DNA of 64,000 bases. It comes from JANXMY01 sp965246745 (lineage in GTDB: Bacteria > Armatimonadota > Armatimonadia > Armatimonadales > Capsulimonadaceae). The first letter of the stretch is position 1; each line of letters starts with the position of its first letter. Shown here in pieces: positions 41,833 to 50,056 of the stretch. The notes under the pieces are model-generated. The model searched no databases and was not told the origin of the DNA. It saw only the letters and a list, made by a program, of their open reading frames with translations. The stretch spans positions 558,001 to 622,000 of the forward strand of contig OZ251980.1 of NCBI GenBank assembly GCA_965246745.1, written 5' to 3'. The position numbers and the translations under genes are program-made.

Positions 41833-42879
41833 ATGCGCCTTGTTTTAGACCCGGCTGAGGAAGCCGCGCACGGAACGTGGCTGCGCGAAACGCCGGGGGC
41901 TTACGAATGGTGGTACTTTGACGCCGTCTCCGACGACCAAGAATGGGCGCTGTGCTGTATTTGGTTTCTCGGCAGCCCGTTTTCGCCGTATTACCGCCAA
42001 GTCTCGCGCGGCCTGCCGGCGGACCCGTATGCCCACAATGCCCTGTTTTTCGCGCTGTATCGCCGGGGACACCTGCACGCGTACCACTTTACGCGCTTTC
42101 CCGTGTCCCAAGTTAAAGCCGCCGAAATGCAAGATGCCGAAACTGTGCCGCTCTGCCTGCACTTTGGGCCGAACACGCTGACCATGCCGACGCCGGGCCG
42201 GTGGCGGCTGGAAATCGCCGACCAAAACGCCAACGGGCGCACGCTGACCGCCGCGCTGGAGTTTGCGGGGCCGGCGCTGATTGCCGGCGTCGCCGAAGGC
42301 TCACCGACCGGCGGGGACCATTCCTGGCTGCCCGCCCTGCCCTTCTGCCGGGTGTCGGGGACGCTGACGCTGCGCGAGGAGCATAATCCGGGCGCGGAAA
42401 CCCTGACGTTCGGCGGCACGGGGTATCACGACCACAACTGGGGCCGGCTGCCGTTTGACGCCGCCGTGCGCGACTGGTTCTGGGCGCGGGCCGCGCTGCC
42501 CGGCGAGCGCAGCGTCGTTTTGTACCATGTCCGCCCCCGGCACGGCGCTCCCGTCAGTCACCTGCTGCTGTTTGAGTCCGGGCATCTGCTGTTTCACGAT
42601 GCGGGGGCACAGGTGCGCCTGGACAAGCCGGCGCTGAACGGCTTCGGCACGCGCTACCCGTCGCGCCTGACTGCCGCCGCCCCCGATTTCTCGGTTCGGT
42701 TTCAGTTCGGCAGCCGCCTGGACAGCTCGCCGTTTTATGTTCGGGCGCTCTGCGACGCCGAAGTCGTCCAAAATGGGAAAAAGGAGCACGGCCACGGCAT
42801 CGGGGAATACCTGCGGCCGCGCCCGCTCGGCGGCCTGCTGGCCGCCTCGGCGATGCGGGCGCGGATGGTCGAGCGTTGA
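41833..42879 (+). CDS. CrtC-like (carotenoid 1,2-hydratase family) protein
   Basis: 348 residues from ATG at 41833; the frame extends upstream through the hairpin element but that part is not protein-like. Lipocalin-like double barrel features of the CrtC/AttH family: LRETPGAYEWWYFDAVSDDQEWALCCIWFLGSPF at the start, GGTGYHDHNWGRLPFDAAVRDWFWARAALPG in the middle, and RYPSRLTAAAPDFSVRFQF later. Members hydrate carotenoid double bonds, but many relatives outside carotenoid clusters have unknown substrates. A TATACT box ends 9 bases upstream of the ATG. The stop overlaps the next gene start (TTGA). Confidence 0.82.
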   Translation: MRLVLDPAEEAAHGTWLRETPGAYEWWYFDAVSDDQEWALCCIWFLGSPFSPYYRQVSRGLPADPYAHNALFFALYRRGHLHAYHFTRFPVSQVKAAEMQDAETVPLCLHFGPNTLTMPTPGRWRLEIADQNANGRTLTAALEFAGPALIAGVAEGSPTGGDHSWLPALPFCRVSGTLTLREEHNPGAETLTFGGTGYHDHNWGRLPFDAAVRDWFWARAALPGERSVVLYHVRPRHGAPVSHLLLFESGHLLFHDAGAQVRLDKPALNGFGTRYPSRLTAAAPDFSVRFQFGSRLDSSPFYVRALCDAEVVQNGKKEHGHGIGEYLRPRPLGGLLAASAMRARMVER

Positions 42880-43658
42880 ACCCGATTTATCAGATTATCG
42901 CCGTGCGGACGCTGCAAATGTCCGCGCTGGCGCTGCTGGCGCATTTTGCGCTGCGCTGGCCGCTGACCGGGCCGCTCGCCGTGGGCTTGTTTTTGACCCC
43001 GCTGCTTTGCGGGTACTTTGTGTTTGTCTTTGTCGCCCCGTGGACCTGGGGCCTGCCGATTTTGACCCGCCTGCCGGGCATTGAACACGCCGTCGCGCTG
43101 ACCTTCGACGACGGCCCTTCGGAAGTCACGCCGCGCATTCTCGATGCGCTCCGGGACGCAGGCGTCCGCGCGGCGTTTTTTGTGCTCGGCGAGGCCGCCG
43201 ACCGGCACCCGGAAATGGTGCGCCGGATTGCCGCCGAGGGGCATCAGCTCGGCCTCCACGGGTTCACGCATGCGCCGATGGTGCTGCCGGCCCGCGCGGC
43301 GGTTCGGCGCGAGGTCGCCGACACCGAAGCCGCCCTCCGCCGGGCCTGCCCCGATGCCGAAATCGTCCGCTGGGTCCGCCCCCCGCACGGCTTCAAGTCG
43401 CTGACTTTGGCTCACACCCTGCGCCGGGCCGGCTACGGCTTCGCGGCGTGGGGGGTCAGCAGCCGCGATTACGCCGAATGCCGCCCGGCGCAGATCACCG
43501 CGCGGGTTTTGGCCCACGCGCAGCCCGGCGCGATTGTTTTGCTGCATGACGGCCCGGCAAACGCGGCGACAGCGGACGCCCTGCCGAGCATTCTGGCGGG
43601 CCTGCACGAGCGCGGCTTGGCCGCCGCGCCGCTGCCGGAGTGGACCGAAGCGCACTGA
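42876..43658 (+). CDS. Polysaccharide deacetylase (NodB-type)
   Basis: 260 residues, TTG start overlapping the previous stop. One or two N-terminal membrane segments (LALLAHFALRWPLTGPLAVGLFLTPLLCGYFVFVFV) anchor a carbohydrate esterase 4 domain: AVALTFDDGPSEVTPRILD (motif 1), QLGLHGFTHAPM (metal-binding His pair), RWVRPPHGF (motif 3), and GAIVLLHDGP (motif 5). It removes N- or O-acetyl groups from an envelope glycan. Coupling with the CrtC-like gene suggests a shared envelope-lipid or glycan task. Confidence 0.9.
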   Translation: MNPIYQIIAVRTLQMSALALLAHFALRWPLTGPLAVGLFLTPLLCGYFVFVFVAPWTWGLPILTRLPGIEHAVALTFDDGPSEVTPRILDALRDAGVRAAFFVLGEAADRHPEMVRRIAAEGHQLGLHGFTHAPMVLPARAAVRREVADTEAALRRACPDAEIVRWVRPPHGFKSLTLAHTLRRAGYGFAAWGVSSRDYAECRPAQITARVLAHAQPGAIVLLHDGPANAATADALPSILAGLHERGLAAAPLPEWTEAH

Positions 43659-43662
43659 ACTT

Positions 43663-45138
43663 ATGGCAAGCACACTTGATACCAAACTCAGCGATACCGA
43701 ACCGAAATCGCCGGCCGCCCCGCTCCGGCCCGCCGCCCCCGCCGGAAAGCCCGGCGCGTTCCGGGCGCTCCGCAATCCGAACTTCCGGCTGTTTTGGACC
43801 GGGCAGCTTATCTCACTGATCGGCACCTGGGCGCAGAACCTCGCGCAAGGCTGGCTGATTGTGCTGCTGGTGGACCCGGTTTCGGCGCACCTGCTCCATA
43901 CCACCGGCGCGGCGGCCGGCTCCGGGCCGAGCCACCCGTCGGCGGCCGTGGAAGCCGCCGCAAACTTTTACTCGGGCTGGGTCAACTTCGCCGGCGGCCT
44001 GCCGATCTTTTTGTTTACGCTGCTGGCGGGGGTGGTCGCCGACCGGGTGGACAAGCGCCGCATGCTTTTGGTGACCCAAAGCGGCCTGATCCTCTGCGCC
44101 CTCGGGCTGGGGATTTTGGCATCGGAAGGGAAAGTCGAGATTTGGCACGTTTTGTTTTTCGCCGGCCTGTCGGGCTTGTTCGCGGCGTTCGACATGCCGA
44201 CCCGGCAGTCATTTGTGGCCGAGATCGTCGCAAAAGAAGACGTGCCGAGCGCGGTTGCGCTGAATTCCAGCATTTTCAACGCCGCCCGCGCCCTCGGGCC
44301 TGCCGTCGCCGGTTTATTGTTAGCGGCGAAAGTGAAAATCGGCACGGCGTTTCTCGCCAATGCATTTTTGTCGCTGGCCGTGATTGCCGGCCTGCTGCTG
44401 ATGCGCCTGCCGCCGAAAACCGCGCCGGACGGCGGGCAAAAGGCCGACAATTCCCTGCGCGGGGTGTGGAACTCGACCCGCGAAGGCTTCCGCTATGTCC
44501 GGCAGACCCCGACCGTCCGCAACTTGGTGATTTTAGTCGGCTCATTCGGGACTTTTGCGTTTTCGTTCAACGTGCTCATTCCCGTCTTTGTCCGCTACAC
44601 CCTGCTGCCGCACGCCACGGACAAAGTGCAGGTGACGGCGTTCGGCTTCATGGAAACCGTGCGCGGGGTCGGCGCTCTCGGCGGGGCGCTGACGGTGGCG
44701 CTGCTCGGCAATCCGCAGCGTCAGCGCTTCATGCTGCTGACCGGGAGCCTGATGGCGACCCTGGTGCTGATTGTGTTCGGTCTGTCCCGGACGCTTTGGC
44801 TGGCCTATGCCGCCATGACCGTGGTGTCTTACGGCTTCGTGCTCTGCTTTGCGACATCGAACACGCTGATGCAGCTTCATGTCCCGAATGCTCTGCGCGG
44901 GCGGGTCATGAGCATTTACACGCTGATGTTTATCGGCACCATCCCGTTCGGCTCGCTGTTTGCCGGCTGGCTTGCCAAGTTCATCGGCGCACCGCCGACC
45001 ATTGTGCTCTGCGCCGCGATCTCGCTGGCAACCACGCTGGTTCTGTCGTTCCGCCCCGGCGGCCTGCGCGATATGGACGTTGCCCCGCTTGTTTCCCCTT
45101 CGGTCACTTCGCCAGCGCCGCCTCAATCGCGGCCGTAA
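43663..45138 (+). CDS. MFS transporter (EntS/MFS_3 type)
   Basis: 491 residues from ATG at 43663, 5 bases after the deacetylase stop. After a 35-residue hydrophilic start, FRALRNPNFRLFWTGQLISLIGTWAQNLAQGWLIVLL opens the first helix. VVADRVDKRRMLLVTQSG is the loop 2-3 motif, FAAFDMPTRQSFVAEIVAKEDVPSAVALNSSIFNAARALGPAVAG is diagnostic of the MFS_3 group, and LRGRVMSIYTLMFIGTIPFGSLFAGWLA lies near the end. It would export a small molecule by proton antiport. A hairpin terminator follows. Confidence 0.92.
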   Translation: MASTLDTKLSDTEPKSPAAPLRPAAPAGKPGAFRALRNPNFRLFWTGQLISLIGTWAQNLAQGWLIVLLVDPVSAHLLHTTGAAAGSGPSHPSAAVEAAANFYSGWVNFAGGLPIFLFTLLAGVVADRVDKRRMLLVTQSGLILCALGLGILASEGKVEIWHVLFFAGLSGLFAAFDMPTRQSFVAEIVAKEDVPSAVALNSSIFNAARALGPAVAGLLLAAKVKIGTAFLANAFLSLAVIAGLLLMRLPPKTAPDGGQKADNSLRGVWNSTREGFRYVRQTPTVRNLVILVGSFGTFAFSFNVLIPVFVRYTLLPHATDKVQVTAFGFMETVRGVGALGGALTVALLGNPQRQRFMLLTGSLMATLVLIVFGLSRTLWLAYAAMTVVSYGFVLCFATSNTLMQLHVPNALRGRVMSIYTLMFIGTIPFGSLFAGWLAKFIGAPPTIVLCAAISLATTLVLSFRPGGLRDMDVAPLVSPSVTSPAPPQSRP

Positions 45139-45158
45139 GCGCCGGGCTGAGGCAAACG

Positions 45159-45191
45159 AGGAAGCGAGTGAAGCTCAACTCGCTTCCTTTT
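45159..45191 (+). terminator. Terminator after the MFS gene
   Basis: AGGAAGCGAGT (45159-45169) pairs perfectly with ACTCGCTTCCT (45178-45188) around an 8-base loop, then TTT. Confidence 0.88.
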
Positions 45192-45204
45192 GACACGCCC
45201 TGCC

Positions 45205-45465
45205 CTACTTATGCCCCGTGCGCGGGAAGCGCACCTGCCCGGCGTGGCCCGAGGTCGGCTTGCTCGGCCCCCGGCTGCCTGCCGTGTTTAGGGCCGGACC
45301 GCTGCCCCCGACAGTCTTTTTGCCTTTGGCCTGCGCCCGCCGGTCCGCCCGGTTCAGCGCGGGCGTTTCCGCCCCGCTCGCCGGGGCCGCGTCGGACTGC
45401 GTCGCCACTTCCTCGCTCAAGTCCGGCTCTCCGGTGCCGCTGCCGCCGGTTTGCTGCTGTTCCAT
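45205..45465 (-). CDS. Small low-complexity hypothetical protein
   Basis: 86 residues, strongly supported start (AAAGGAGAA 9 bases upstream). It is rich in Gly, Ala, Ser and Pro, with an acidic first third (GEPDLSEEVATQSD) and a central LNRADRRAQAKGKK stretch of the kind seen in small basic nucleic-acid-associated proteins. Probably disordered; no family recognised. Confidence 0.6.
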   Translation of the reverse strand: MEQQQTGGSGTGEPDLSEEVATQSDAAPASGAETPALNRADRRAQAKGKKTVGGSGPALNTAGSRGPSKPTSGHAGQVRFPRTGHK

Positions 45466-45481
45466 CGTCTTCGTTCTCCTT

Positions 45482-46267
45482 TCACGGTATCATCACACTG
45501 GTACGCTCAGTATACCCCGCTTGGGCCGTGAGGCGCGGAACCGCGTAGCGCAGCAGGGCTTCCATGTTGACCACATCTTCTTTGTTGTACGCCAGCAGCA
45601 GGCGCTTGGCGTCGTCCGCCCCGCGTCCGCCTTTGCGGTACGCCCGCCACAGCCGCACGGCGTCCATCCCGCTCAGGCCGTCGGTTTCGGGAACACGGGC
45701 GATATGAAGCTGCTGCTCGATACGCTTCAGTCCCCCGGTGTGCCCGAGGCGCTTCAAGAGCGGGCACAAATCAATGTGCAGCCGGTCGGCAAAGACCGAT
45801 TCCAAAACCGGAAAGCGGCGCTTCAGAAACGGCAGGTCGAAGCCGGTGCCGAAAAACGTTACAAACCCGTCGTAGCCCTGGCACTCATACGCAAACTGGG
45901 CCAAATTCTCGCCTTTGACATACGCGTGCATCTCAAAGCCGTCATAGAGGCCGATCAGCGTGATCGAGTCGGCGCTCATCCCGCCATTGGTTTCAATGTC
46001 CAAGTACCCGATCTTTGGAAACGCCGATGCCGCCCGCCAGTGTTCTTTTTTCGGCAGCGCATGGGCGAAAAAGTCCGTCCGCCCTTCGGCCAGCGCGTCC
46101 ACACTCTCGCTCACGGTCCGCGCCAGCGCGATTTTATGACGCGGCGGCAGCTTCAGCGACGACGCCCGCTCCCGGTACTCGTCCCACGACAAGGCTCCCT
46201 GCGCCCAAATCCCCTGCTCCGTCGCCGGCCCCACCCCCGGTGCATGAATAAACGTCGCCGTCAGCAC
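45482..46267 (-). CDS. Ribonuclease H-like 3'-5' exonuclease (YprB-type)
   Basis: 261 residues from a GTG that overlaps the last base of the upstream stop region (TAGTG). FPKIGYLDIETNGGMSADSITLIGLYDG supplies the DxE motif. DGFVTFFGTGFDLPFLKRRFP (the second Asp), FADRLHIDLCPLLKRLG and LLLAYNKEDVVNMEALL (the last Asp) complete the DEDD-type set of the RNase_H_2/YprB family. It probably acts on DNA or RNA ends in the cytoplasm. It forms the end of the kinase/phosphatase operon. Confidence 0.85.
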   Translation of the reverse strand: MLTATFIHAPGVGPATEQGIWAQGALSWDEYRERASSLKLPPRHKIALARTVSESVDALAEGRTDFFAHALPKKEHWRAASAFPKIGYLDIETNGGMSADSITLIGLYDGFEMHAYVKGENLAQFAYECQGYDGFVTFFGTGFDLPFLKRRFPVLESVFADRLHIDLCPLLKRLGHTGGLKRIEQQLHIARVPETDGLSGMDAVRLWRAYRKGGRGADDAKRLLLAYNKEDVVNMEALLRYAVPRLTAQAGYTERTSVMIP

Positions 46268-47268
46268 TAAGCTTCTTTCTCCACGGTCAGCCCCGGCACG
46301 GGGGCGGGAACCAAAATCGCTTCGGCTCCGGCGGCTGTCAGCGCGGCGATGGTGCGCTCGGGGTCAAGCGTAAGCGCTAAAATCGTGCCGCCGCCGCCCG
46401 CGCCGGCGAGCTTGGCGGCGAGTGCGCCGCCGCTTAATGCCGCGGCGATCAGCGCTTCGTTAGCGTCGCCGGAGCCGCCGAGGTCGCGGACAATCGCGTG
46501 GTTTCGGGTCATGGCCGACGCCAGAGCGCCGCAGTCGCCGGACAGCAGGGCGCGTTTGGCGGTGCGGGCCAGGGAGGCGATCTCGGCGTAGCCGGTCACG
46601 GCGGCGGGGTCGCCGGCCATCCAGCGCTCGCGCGGCGTCGCGTGGACCGAGCCGGAATGATGGCGGACTCCGGTATGGGCCAGCACAAACGGCAGGTCCT
46701 TGACATACGCCCCCAGCGGCTCGACCGCGCCGAGCGGCGTATCCGGGCCGAACTCGGCGGCGCTGTTTCTGCCGGCAAAATCGAGAAAACTGAGGCCGCC
46801 GAAGACGGTCATATACGCATCCTGAAAGCCGCAGACAATGCCGAGCGTGTCGTATTCGATAGTCCGCACCAGCTCGGCGGTCTCATACGGCCCGAGCCGC
46901 AGGCCGAGGTGCGCGAGCACCGCCCCGGTCAGGCAGGCCAAAATAGCGGTCGAGCCGGCCAGCCCCGCCGCCATCGGCACATCGGTTTCAGCCGACAAAT
47001 GAAACGGCGCAGCGTGCTCCGGGTCCACTTCCAGCGCCGAAAGCACGGCGCGGGCGACGTTGAGATACTCGCCGGAATGCAGCGACAGATCGCCCGCCGT
47101 GTGCAGCATCTGGGTTTGGCCCGAAACCGTAATCTGCATCGCGCCGGCTTCGGCCAGCGTGCACGAGGCCCGCTCGCGGGTGGACAGCGCCAGCACCGAG
47201 CCGCCATACATGTCGGTCGGGTTGCCCGCAATCCCGCAGCGGCCCGGCGCGGACGCTTTAATTTTCAT
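46267..47268 (-). CDS. GHMP-family sugar kinase
   Basis: 333 residues. KIKASAPGRCGIAGNPTDMYGGSVLALSTRERASC is the first GHMP block; the GNPTDMYGG form is found in glucuronokinase/heptose kinase-like members rather than galactokinases. PMAAGLAGSTAILACLTGAVL is the ATP loop, and ALAAKLAGAGGGGTILAL the third motif. It follows a GmhB-like phosphatase gene with a 4-base overlap; a sugar kinase plus bisphosphate phosphatase pair is the logic of the nucleotide-heptose pathway (HddA and GmhB), but the exact sugar is not settled by the sequence. Confidence 0.87.
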   Translation of the reverse strand: MKIKASAPGRCGIAGNPTDMYGGSVLALSTRERASCTLAEAGAMQITVSGQTQMLHTAGDLSLHSGEYLNVARAVLSALEVDPEHAAPFHLSAETDVPMAAGLAGSTAILACLTGAVLAHLGLRLGPYETAELVRTIEYDTLGIVCGFQDAYMTVFGGLSFLDFAGRNSAAEFGPDTPLGAVEPLGAYVKDLPFVLAHTGVRHHSGSVHATPRERWMAGDPAAVTGYAEIASLARTAKRALLSGDCGALASAMTRNHAIVRDLGGSGDANEALIAAALSGGALAAKLAGAGGGGTILALTLDPERTIAALTAAGAEAILVPAPVPGLTVEKEA

Positions 47269-47819
47269 GGCTGCTCCAAGACCCAGTCCGCCAGCGCGTT
47301 GAGGCCCGTAAAGACCAAATCGGGCGCGGGATGGAAGTCGCCGGGGGCGTAGGCCGCGACGCCCCCCGACAGCAGCAAGGCGGTGTGCCCCACCCCGGCG
47401 GCGTGCCCGGCCTGCACATCGGTCGGCGAGTCCCCGGCGAAAATCGTGTTCGCGAGGGTCAGCCCGTAGTCGCGGGCCGCTTCCAGCAGCATGCCCGGCC
47501 CCGGCTTCCGGCGCGGCGAATTGGCTTCGGCCAGCTCGGTGCTGTAATAGCAGCGGTCCAGATGCGCTCCGGCCTCAGTCATCAATAATTCCGCCATGCG
47601 CTCCTGAATGGACACCAGATCGCCCAGCGTCATCAAGCCCTTGCCGACCCCCTGCTGATTGGAAATCACCAGGACTTTCAAGCCGGCGTCGTTCAGCCGG
47701 CGGATCGCCGCCGCGACTCCGGGCAGCAGCGTCGCCTCCCCCGCCGACCGCAGGTAGCCGCCGGGAATGTGCGGGTTCAGCACCCCGTCCCGGTCCAAAA
47801 ATACGGCTTCAAGAGGCAT
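47265..47819 (-). CDS. HAD-family sugar bisphosphate phosphatase (GmhB-like)
   Basis: 184 residues. LEAVFLDRDGVLNPHIPGGYLRS is the DxDG motif followed by the insert typical of D-glycero-D-manno-heptose 1,7-bisphosphate 7-phosphatases and histidinol phosphatases. LKVLVISNQQGVGKGLM, RRKPGPGMLLEAARDYG and IFAGDSPTDVQAGHAAGVG complete the HAD set. The zinc-binding Cys cluster of many GmhB proteins is not evident. It is the upstream partner of the GHMP kinase gene. Confidence 0.87.
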   Translation of the reverse strand: MPLEAVFLDRDGVLNPHIPGGYLRSAGEATLLPGVAAAIRRLNDAGLKVLVISNQQGVGKGLMTLGDLVSIQERMAELLMTEAGAHLDRCYYSTELAEANSPRRKPGPGMLLEAARDYGLTLANTIFAGDSPTDVQAGHAAGVGHTALLLSGGVAAYAPGDFHPAPDLVFTGLNALADWVLEQP

Positions 47820-47831
47820 TCGGGGATAGAC

Positions 47832-48500
47832 TCAGCAGGCGATGGCGTGGCGGGCGCAGACGCCGGACAGCAGGTTCCAAACGGCGTCGAGGGCGGCCTG
47901 CGCGGCGGCGGGGGCGTCGGAAGCGTCGGGGTCGCCGAGATGCTTTTCCAGCAGCCTGCGCTCGACGGCCGAATGCTCAAGGTCAGCTTCTTGGTGGACC
48001 CGGAAGTAGGCGAGGGCCGAGTCTGAGCGAATGCCGTAGAACTCTTCGAGGCCCGCGATCTTGGTTTCGGCGACTTTCGGGATTTGGCTTTCGTAGCTGT
48101 AGAGCGCGGCAATGCCCGCCGCGACCGAGCCGCCGCCGCAGGCGCGGCGGAACGTCTCCACCAGCGCGAGGGTCTCCGGCGCGGCGGGAGGCGCCAGGAC
48201 TTCGGCTTGCGTCAGGCCCAGCCCTTCGGCGAATTGCAGCCACAGCTCGGGATGGTTCGGCGCTCCGGCTTCCTCGTCCACCAGGTTTTGCAGTACCGCC
48301 CGGCGCGTGTCGGGGTCGGACGTGTGCGAATGCAGGGCGGACAAGTACTGCGGGAACGCGGACACATGGTGGTAATACTGCCCGGCATAGTCGGCCAGCG
48401 CGGCCCTTGTCAGCTCGCCGCGCTGCCAGGCTTGGTAGAACGGGTGGGTCAGCACGGCGCGGCCCGCGATTTGCGCCTCAATTTGCGTCAGTGTAGTCAT
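47832..48500 (-). CDS. CADD-family putative folate (p-aminobenzoate) biosynthesis enzyme
   Basis: 222 residues, all-helical TenA/PqqC-like fold. LTHPFYQAWQRGELTRAALADYAGQYYHHVSAFPQYLSALHS, NLVDEEAGAPNHPELWLQFAEGLG, IAALYSYESQIPKVAETKIAGLEEFYG and AYFRVHQEADLEHSAVE carry the E, H, E, H, D, H ligands of the di-metal centre. Chlamydial CADD makes p-aminobenzoate from one of its own tyrosines with a lysine as amino donor; Tyr residues at the first helix (YAGQYYHH) and Lys in PKVAETKIAG are present. In this organism it could replace PabABC, an inference. Confidence 0.85.
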   Translation of the reverse strand: MTTLTQIEAQIAGRAVLTHPFYQAWQRGELTRAALADYAGQYYHHVSAFPQYLSALHSHTSDPDTRRAVLQNLVDEEAGAPNHPELWLQFAEGLGLTQAEVLAPPAAPETLALVETFRRACGGGSVAAGIAALYSYESQIPKVAETKIAGLEEFYGIRSDSALAYFRVHQEADLEHSAVERRLLEKHLGDPDASDAPAAAQAALDAVWNLLSGVCARHAIAC

Positions 48501-48524
48501 GTGATGTAATCTCCTTGAAAATCA

Positions 48525-48632
48525 GTCCCCCCAGCCCCAATAATGGGGGAGCCGGAAGAGGAAGGGCTGGCAGGGTCTTTTTCTGACTCCCCTATTTTTT
48601 CTAACTCCCCCATTATTGGGGGCTGGGCGAAC
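48525..48632. repeat. Inverted-repeat element, family A copy 3 (intergenic)
   Basis: Left end gtcccccc-ag-ccccaataatgggggag, right end ctcccccattattggggg-ct-gggcgaac. It lies between the stop of dapL and the start of the CADD-like gene, where transcribed RNA would form a long hairpin. Confidence 0.85.
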
Positions 48633-48639
48633 TCTTTGC

Positions 48640-49863
48640 TTACCCCGACGAATCGCCCAATAATGCAGCAGCATTCGTGCTGCCGGACCAATCCAAAGCG
48701 ACGTTCTTTTCGATGCGCCGGACGGCTTCTTCCAGCTTTTCGCCGCCCACGTCGCCGCTGACGGTCAGCGACATGCGAACATAGCCGTCGCCGTGCGGCC
48801 CGTAGCCGAGGCCGGGGATCGCGAGAACGTCGGCTTTTTCCAAAAGCTCGCGCGAGAATGTCGCCGACGTGTACCCCGGCGGGACGGGCGCCCAGACATA
48901 AAACGTCGCTTTCGGTTTTTCGAGGCTCCAGCCCAGGCGGTTCAGGCCGTCCACCAGCACATCGCGGCGCTTTTGCAAAAGCAAAGTCGCGGCGTCGTTG
49001 CTCGCATGGTTCAGCGCCCACCCGGCGGTGAGCGCGACGGCGGCGAACTGCTTGGAGTCCACATTGCCTTTGATGGTGTTCAGGGCGCGGAGGGCATCCG
49101 GGCTGCCGACCGCGAAGCCGATCCGCCAGCCGGTCATGTTGAACGTTTTAGATAGCGAATGGGTCTCAATCGCGACTTCTTTGGCCCCGTCAATCTGCAA
49201 AATGCTCGGCGCTCGGTAGCCCTCAAACCCCGCCTCGGAGTACGCGCAGTCGTGCAAAATCAGCGTGTTCGTTTCGCGGGCGAAGTTCACGGCGTCTTGA
49301 AAGAAGTCCAGCGTCGCGACGGCCCCAGTCGGGTTGTTGGGGTAATTCAAATAGATCAGCTTGGCTTGCTTGACCACCTCGCCGGGGATTTTGGTAAAGT
49401 CGGGCAGAAAGCCGTTTTCGGCCAGCAGCGGAAACTCATACGGCGTCCCGCCGGCAAGCAAAGTGTTGACTTTGACGACCGTATACGCCGGGTCGGGCAC
49501 TAATGCCACGTCGCCGGGGTCAATAAAGGCCCACGCCGCATGCGCCAGCCCTTCCTTGCTGCCGATCAGCTCCAAAATCTCGCTGCTCGGGTCAAGCGCC
49601 ACGCCGAAGCGACCCTGAAACCAGGTCGCGACATCTGCCAGAAACTCTGCCCGGCCCATATTGGACTCATCGTACCGATGGGTTGTCGGGTCGTGGGCAA
49701 AGGCGCTGAGGTGGTCAATAATCTCCGGCGGGGTCGGCTGATCGGGATCGCCGATGCCGAGGTCAATCAAATCGCGTCCTTCGGCAATCGCCTGCGATTT
49801 CAGCTTGGCGATCTCGCCGAAGAGGTAGGGAGGAATAAGAGATAATCGTTTGGCTCGCTGCAC
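48640..49863 (-). CDS. dapL: LL-diaminopimelate aminotransferase
   Basis: 407 residues from GTG at 49863, preceded by GGAG 8 bases upstream; the open frame above this has no conserved features. MQRAKRLSLIPPYLFGEIAKLKSQ, DLIDLGIGDPDQPTPPEII, LIGSKEGLAHAAWAFIDPGD, LNYPNNPTGAVA and the Schiff-base lysine in THSLSKTFNMTGWRIGFAVG are the pattern of the DapL group, which converts tetrahydrodipicolinate to LL-diaminopimelate for lysine and peptidoglycan. This one-step route is typical of plants, Chlamydiae, Cyanobacteria and some deep lineages. The tail beyond VRRIEKNV is a non-conserved 19 residues. Confidence 0.88.
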   Translation of the reverse strand: MQRAKRLSLIPPYLFGEIAKLKSQAIAEGRDLIDLGIGDPDQPTPPEIIDHLSAFAHDPTTHRYDESNMGRAEFLADVATWFQGRFGVALDPSSEILELIGSKEGLAHAAWAFIDPGDVALVPDPAYTVVKVNTLLAGGTPYEFPLLAENGFLPDFTKIPGEVVKQAKLIYLNYPNNPTGAVATLDFFQDAVNFARETNTLILHDCAYSEAGFEGYRAPSILQIDGAKEVAIETHSLSKTFNMTGWRIGFAVGSPDALRALNTIKGNVDSKQFAAVALTAGWALNHASNDAATLLLQKRRDVLVDGLNRLGWSLEKPKATFYVWAPVPPGYTSATFSRELLEKADVLAIPGLGYGPHGDGYVRMSLTVSGDVGGEKLEEAVRRIEKNVALDWSGSTNAAALLGDSSG

Positions 49864-50056
49864 GTTGACGGCTCCTTGCACGGTCGGAAAATCGGTCTGC
49901 TCAGGACATAAGTTCAGCGCGGCCCGTTGGTATTCCTGCGTGGATTTCGGGGGACCGTGCGTTTTGAGGCCCGGCTCCCTGGCAGGCGCGTCCGATTTTC
50001 TTGACTTTAAGCTGCCGATGCGGCTATAATGCCTCACGCGGGGGCGCGGGGAGTTT

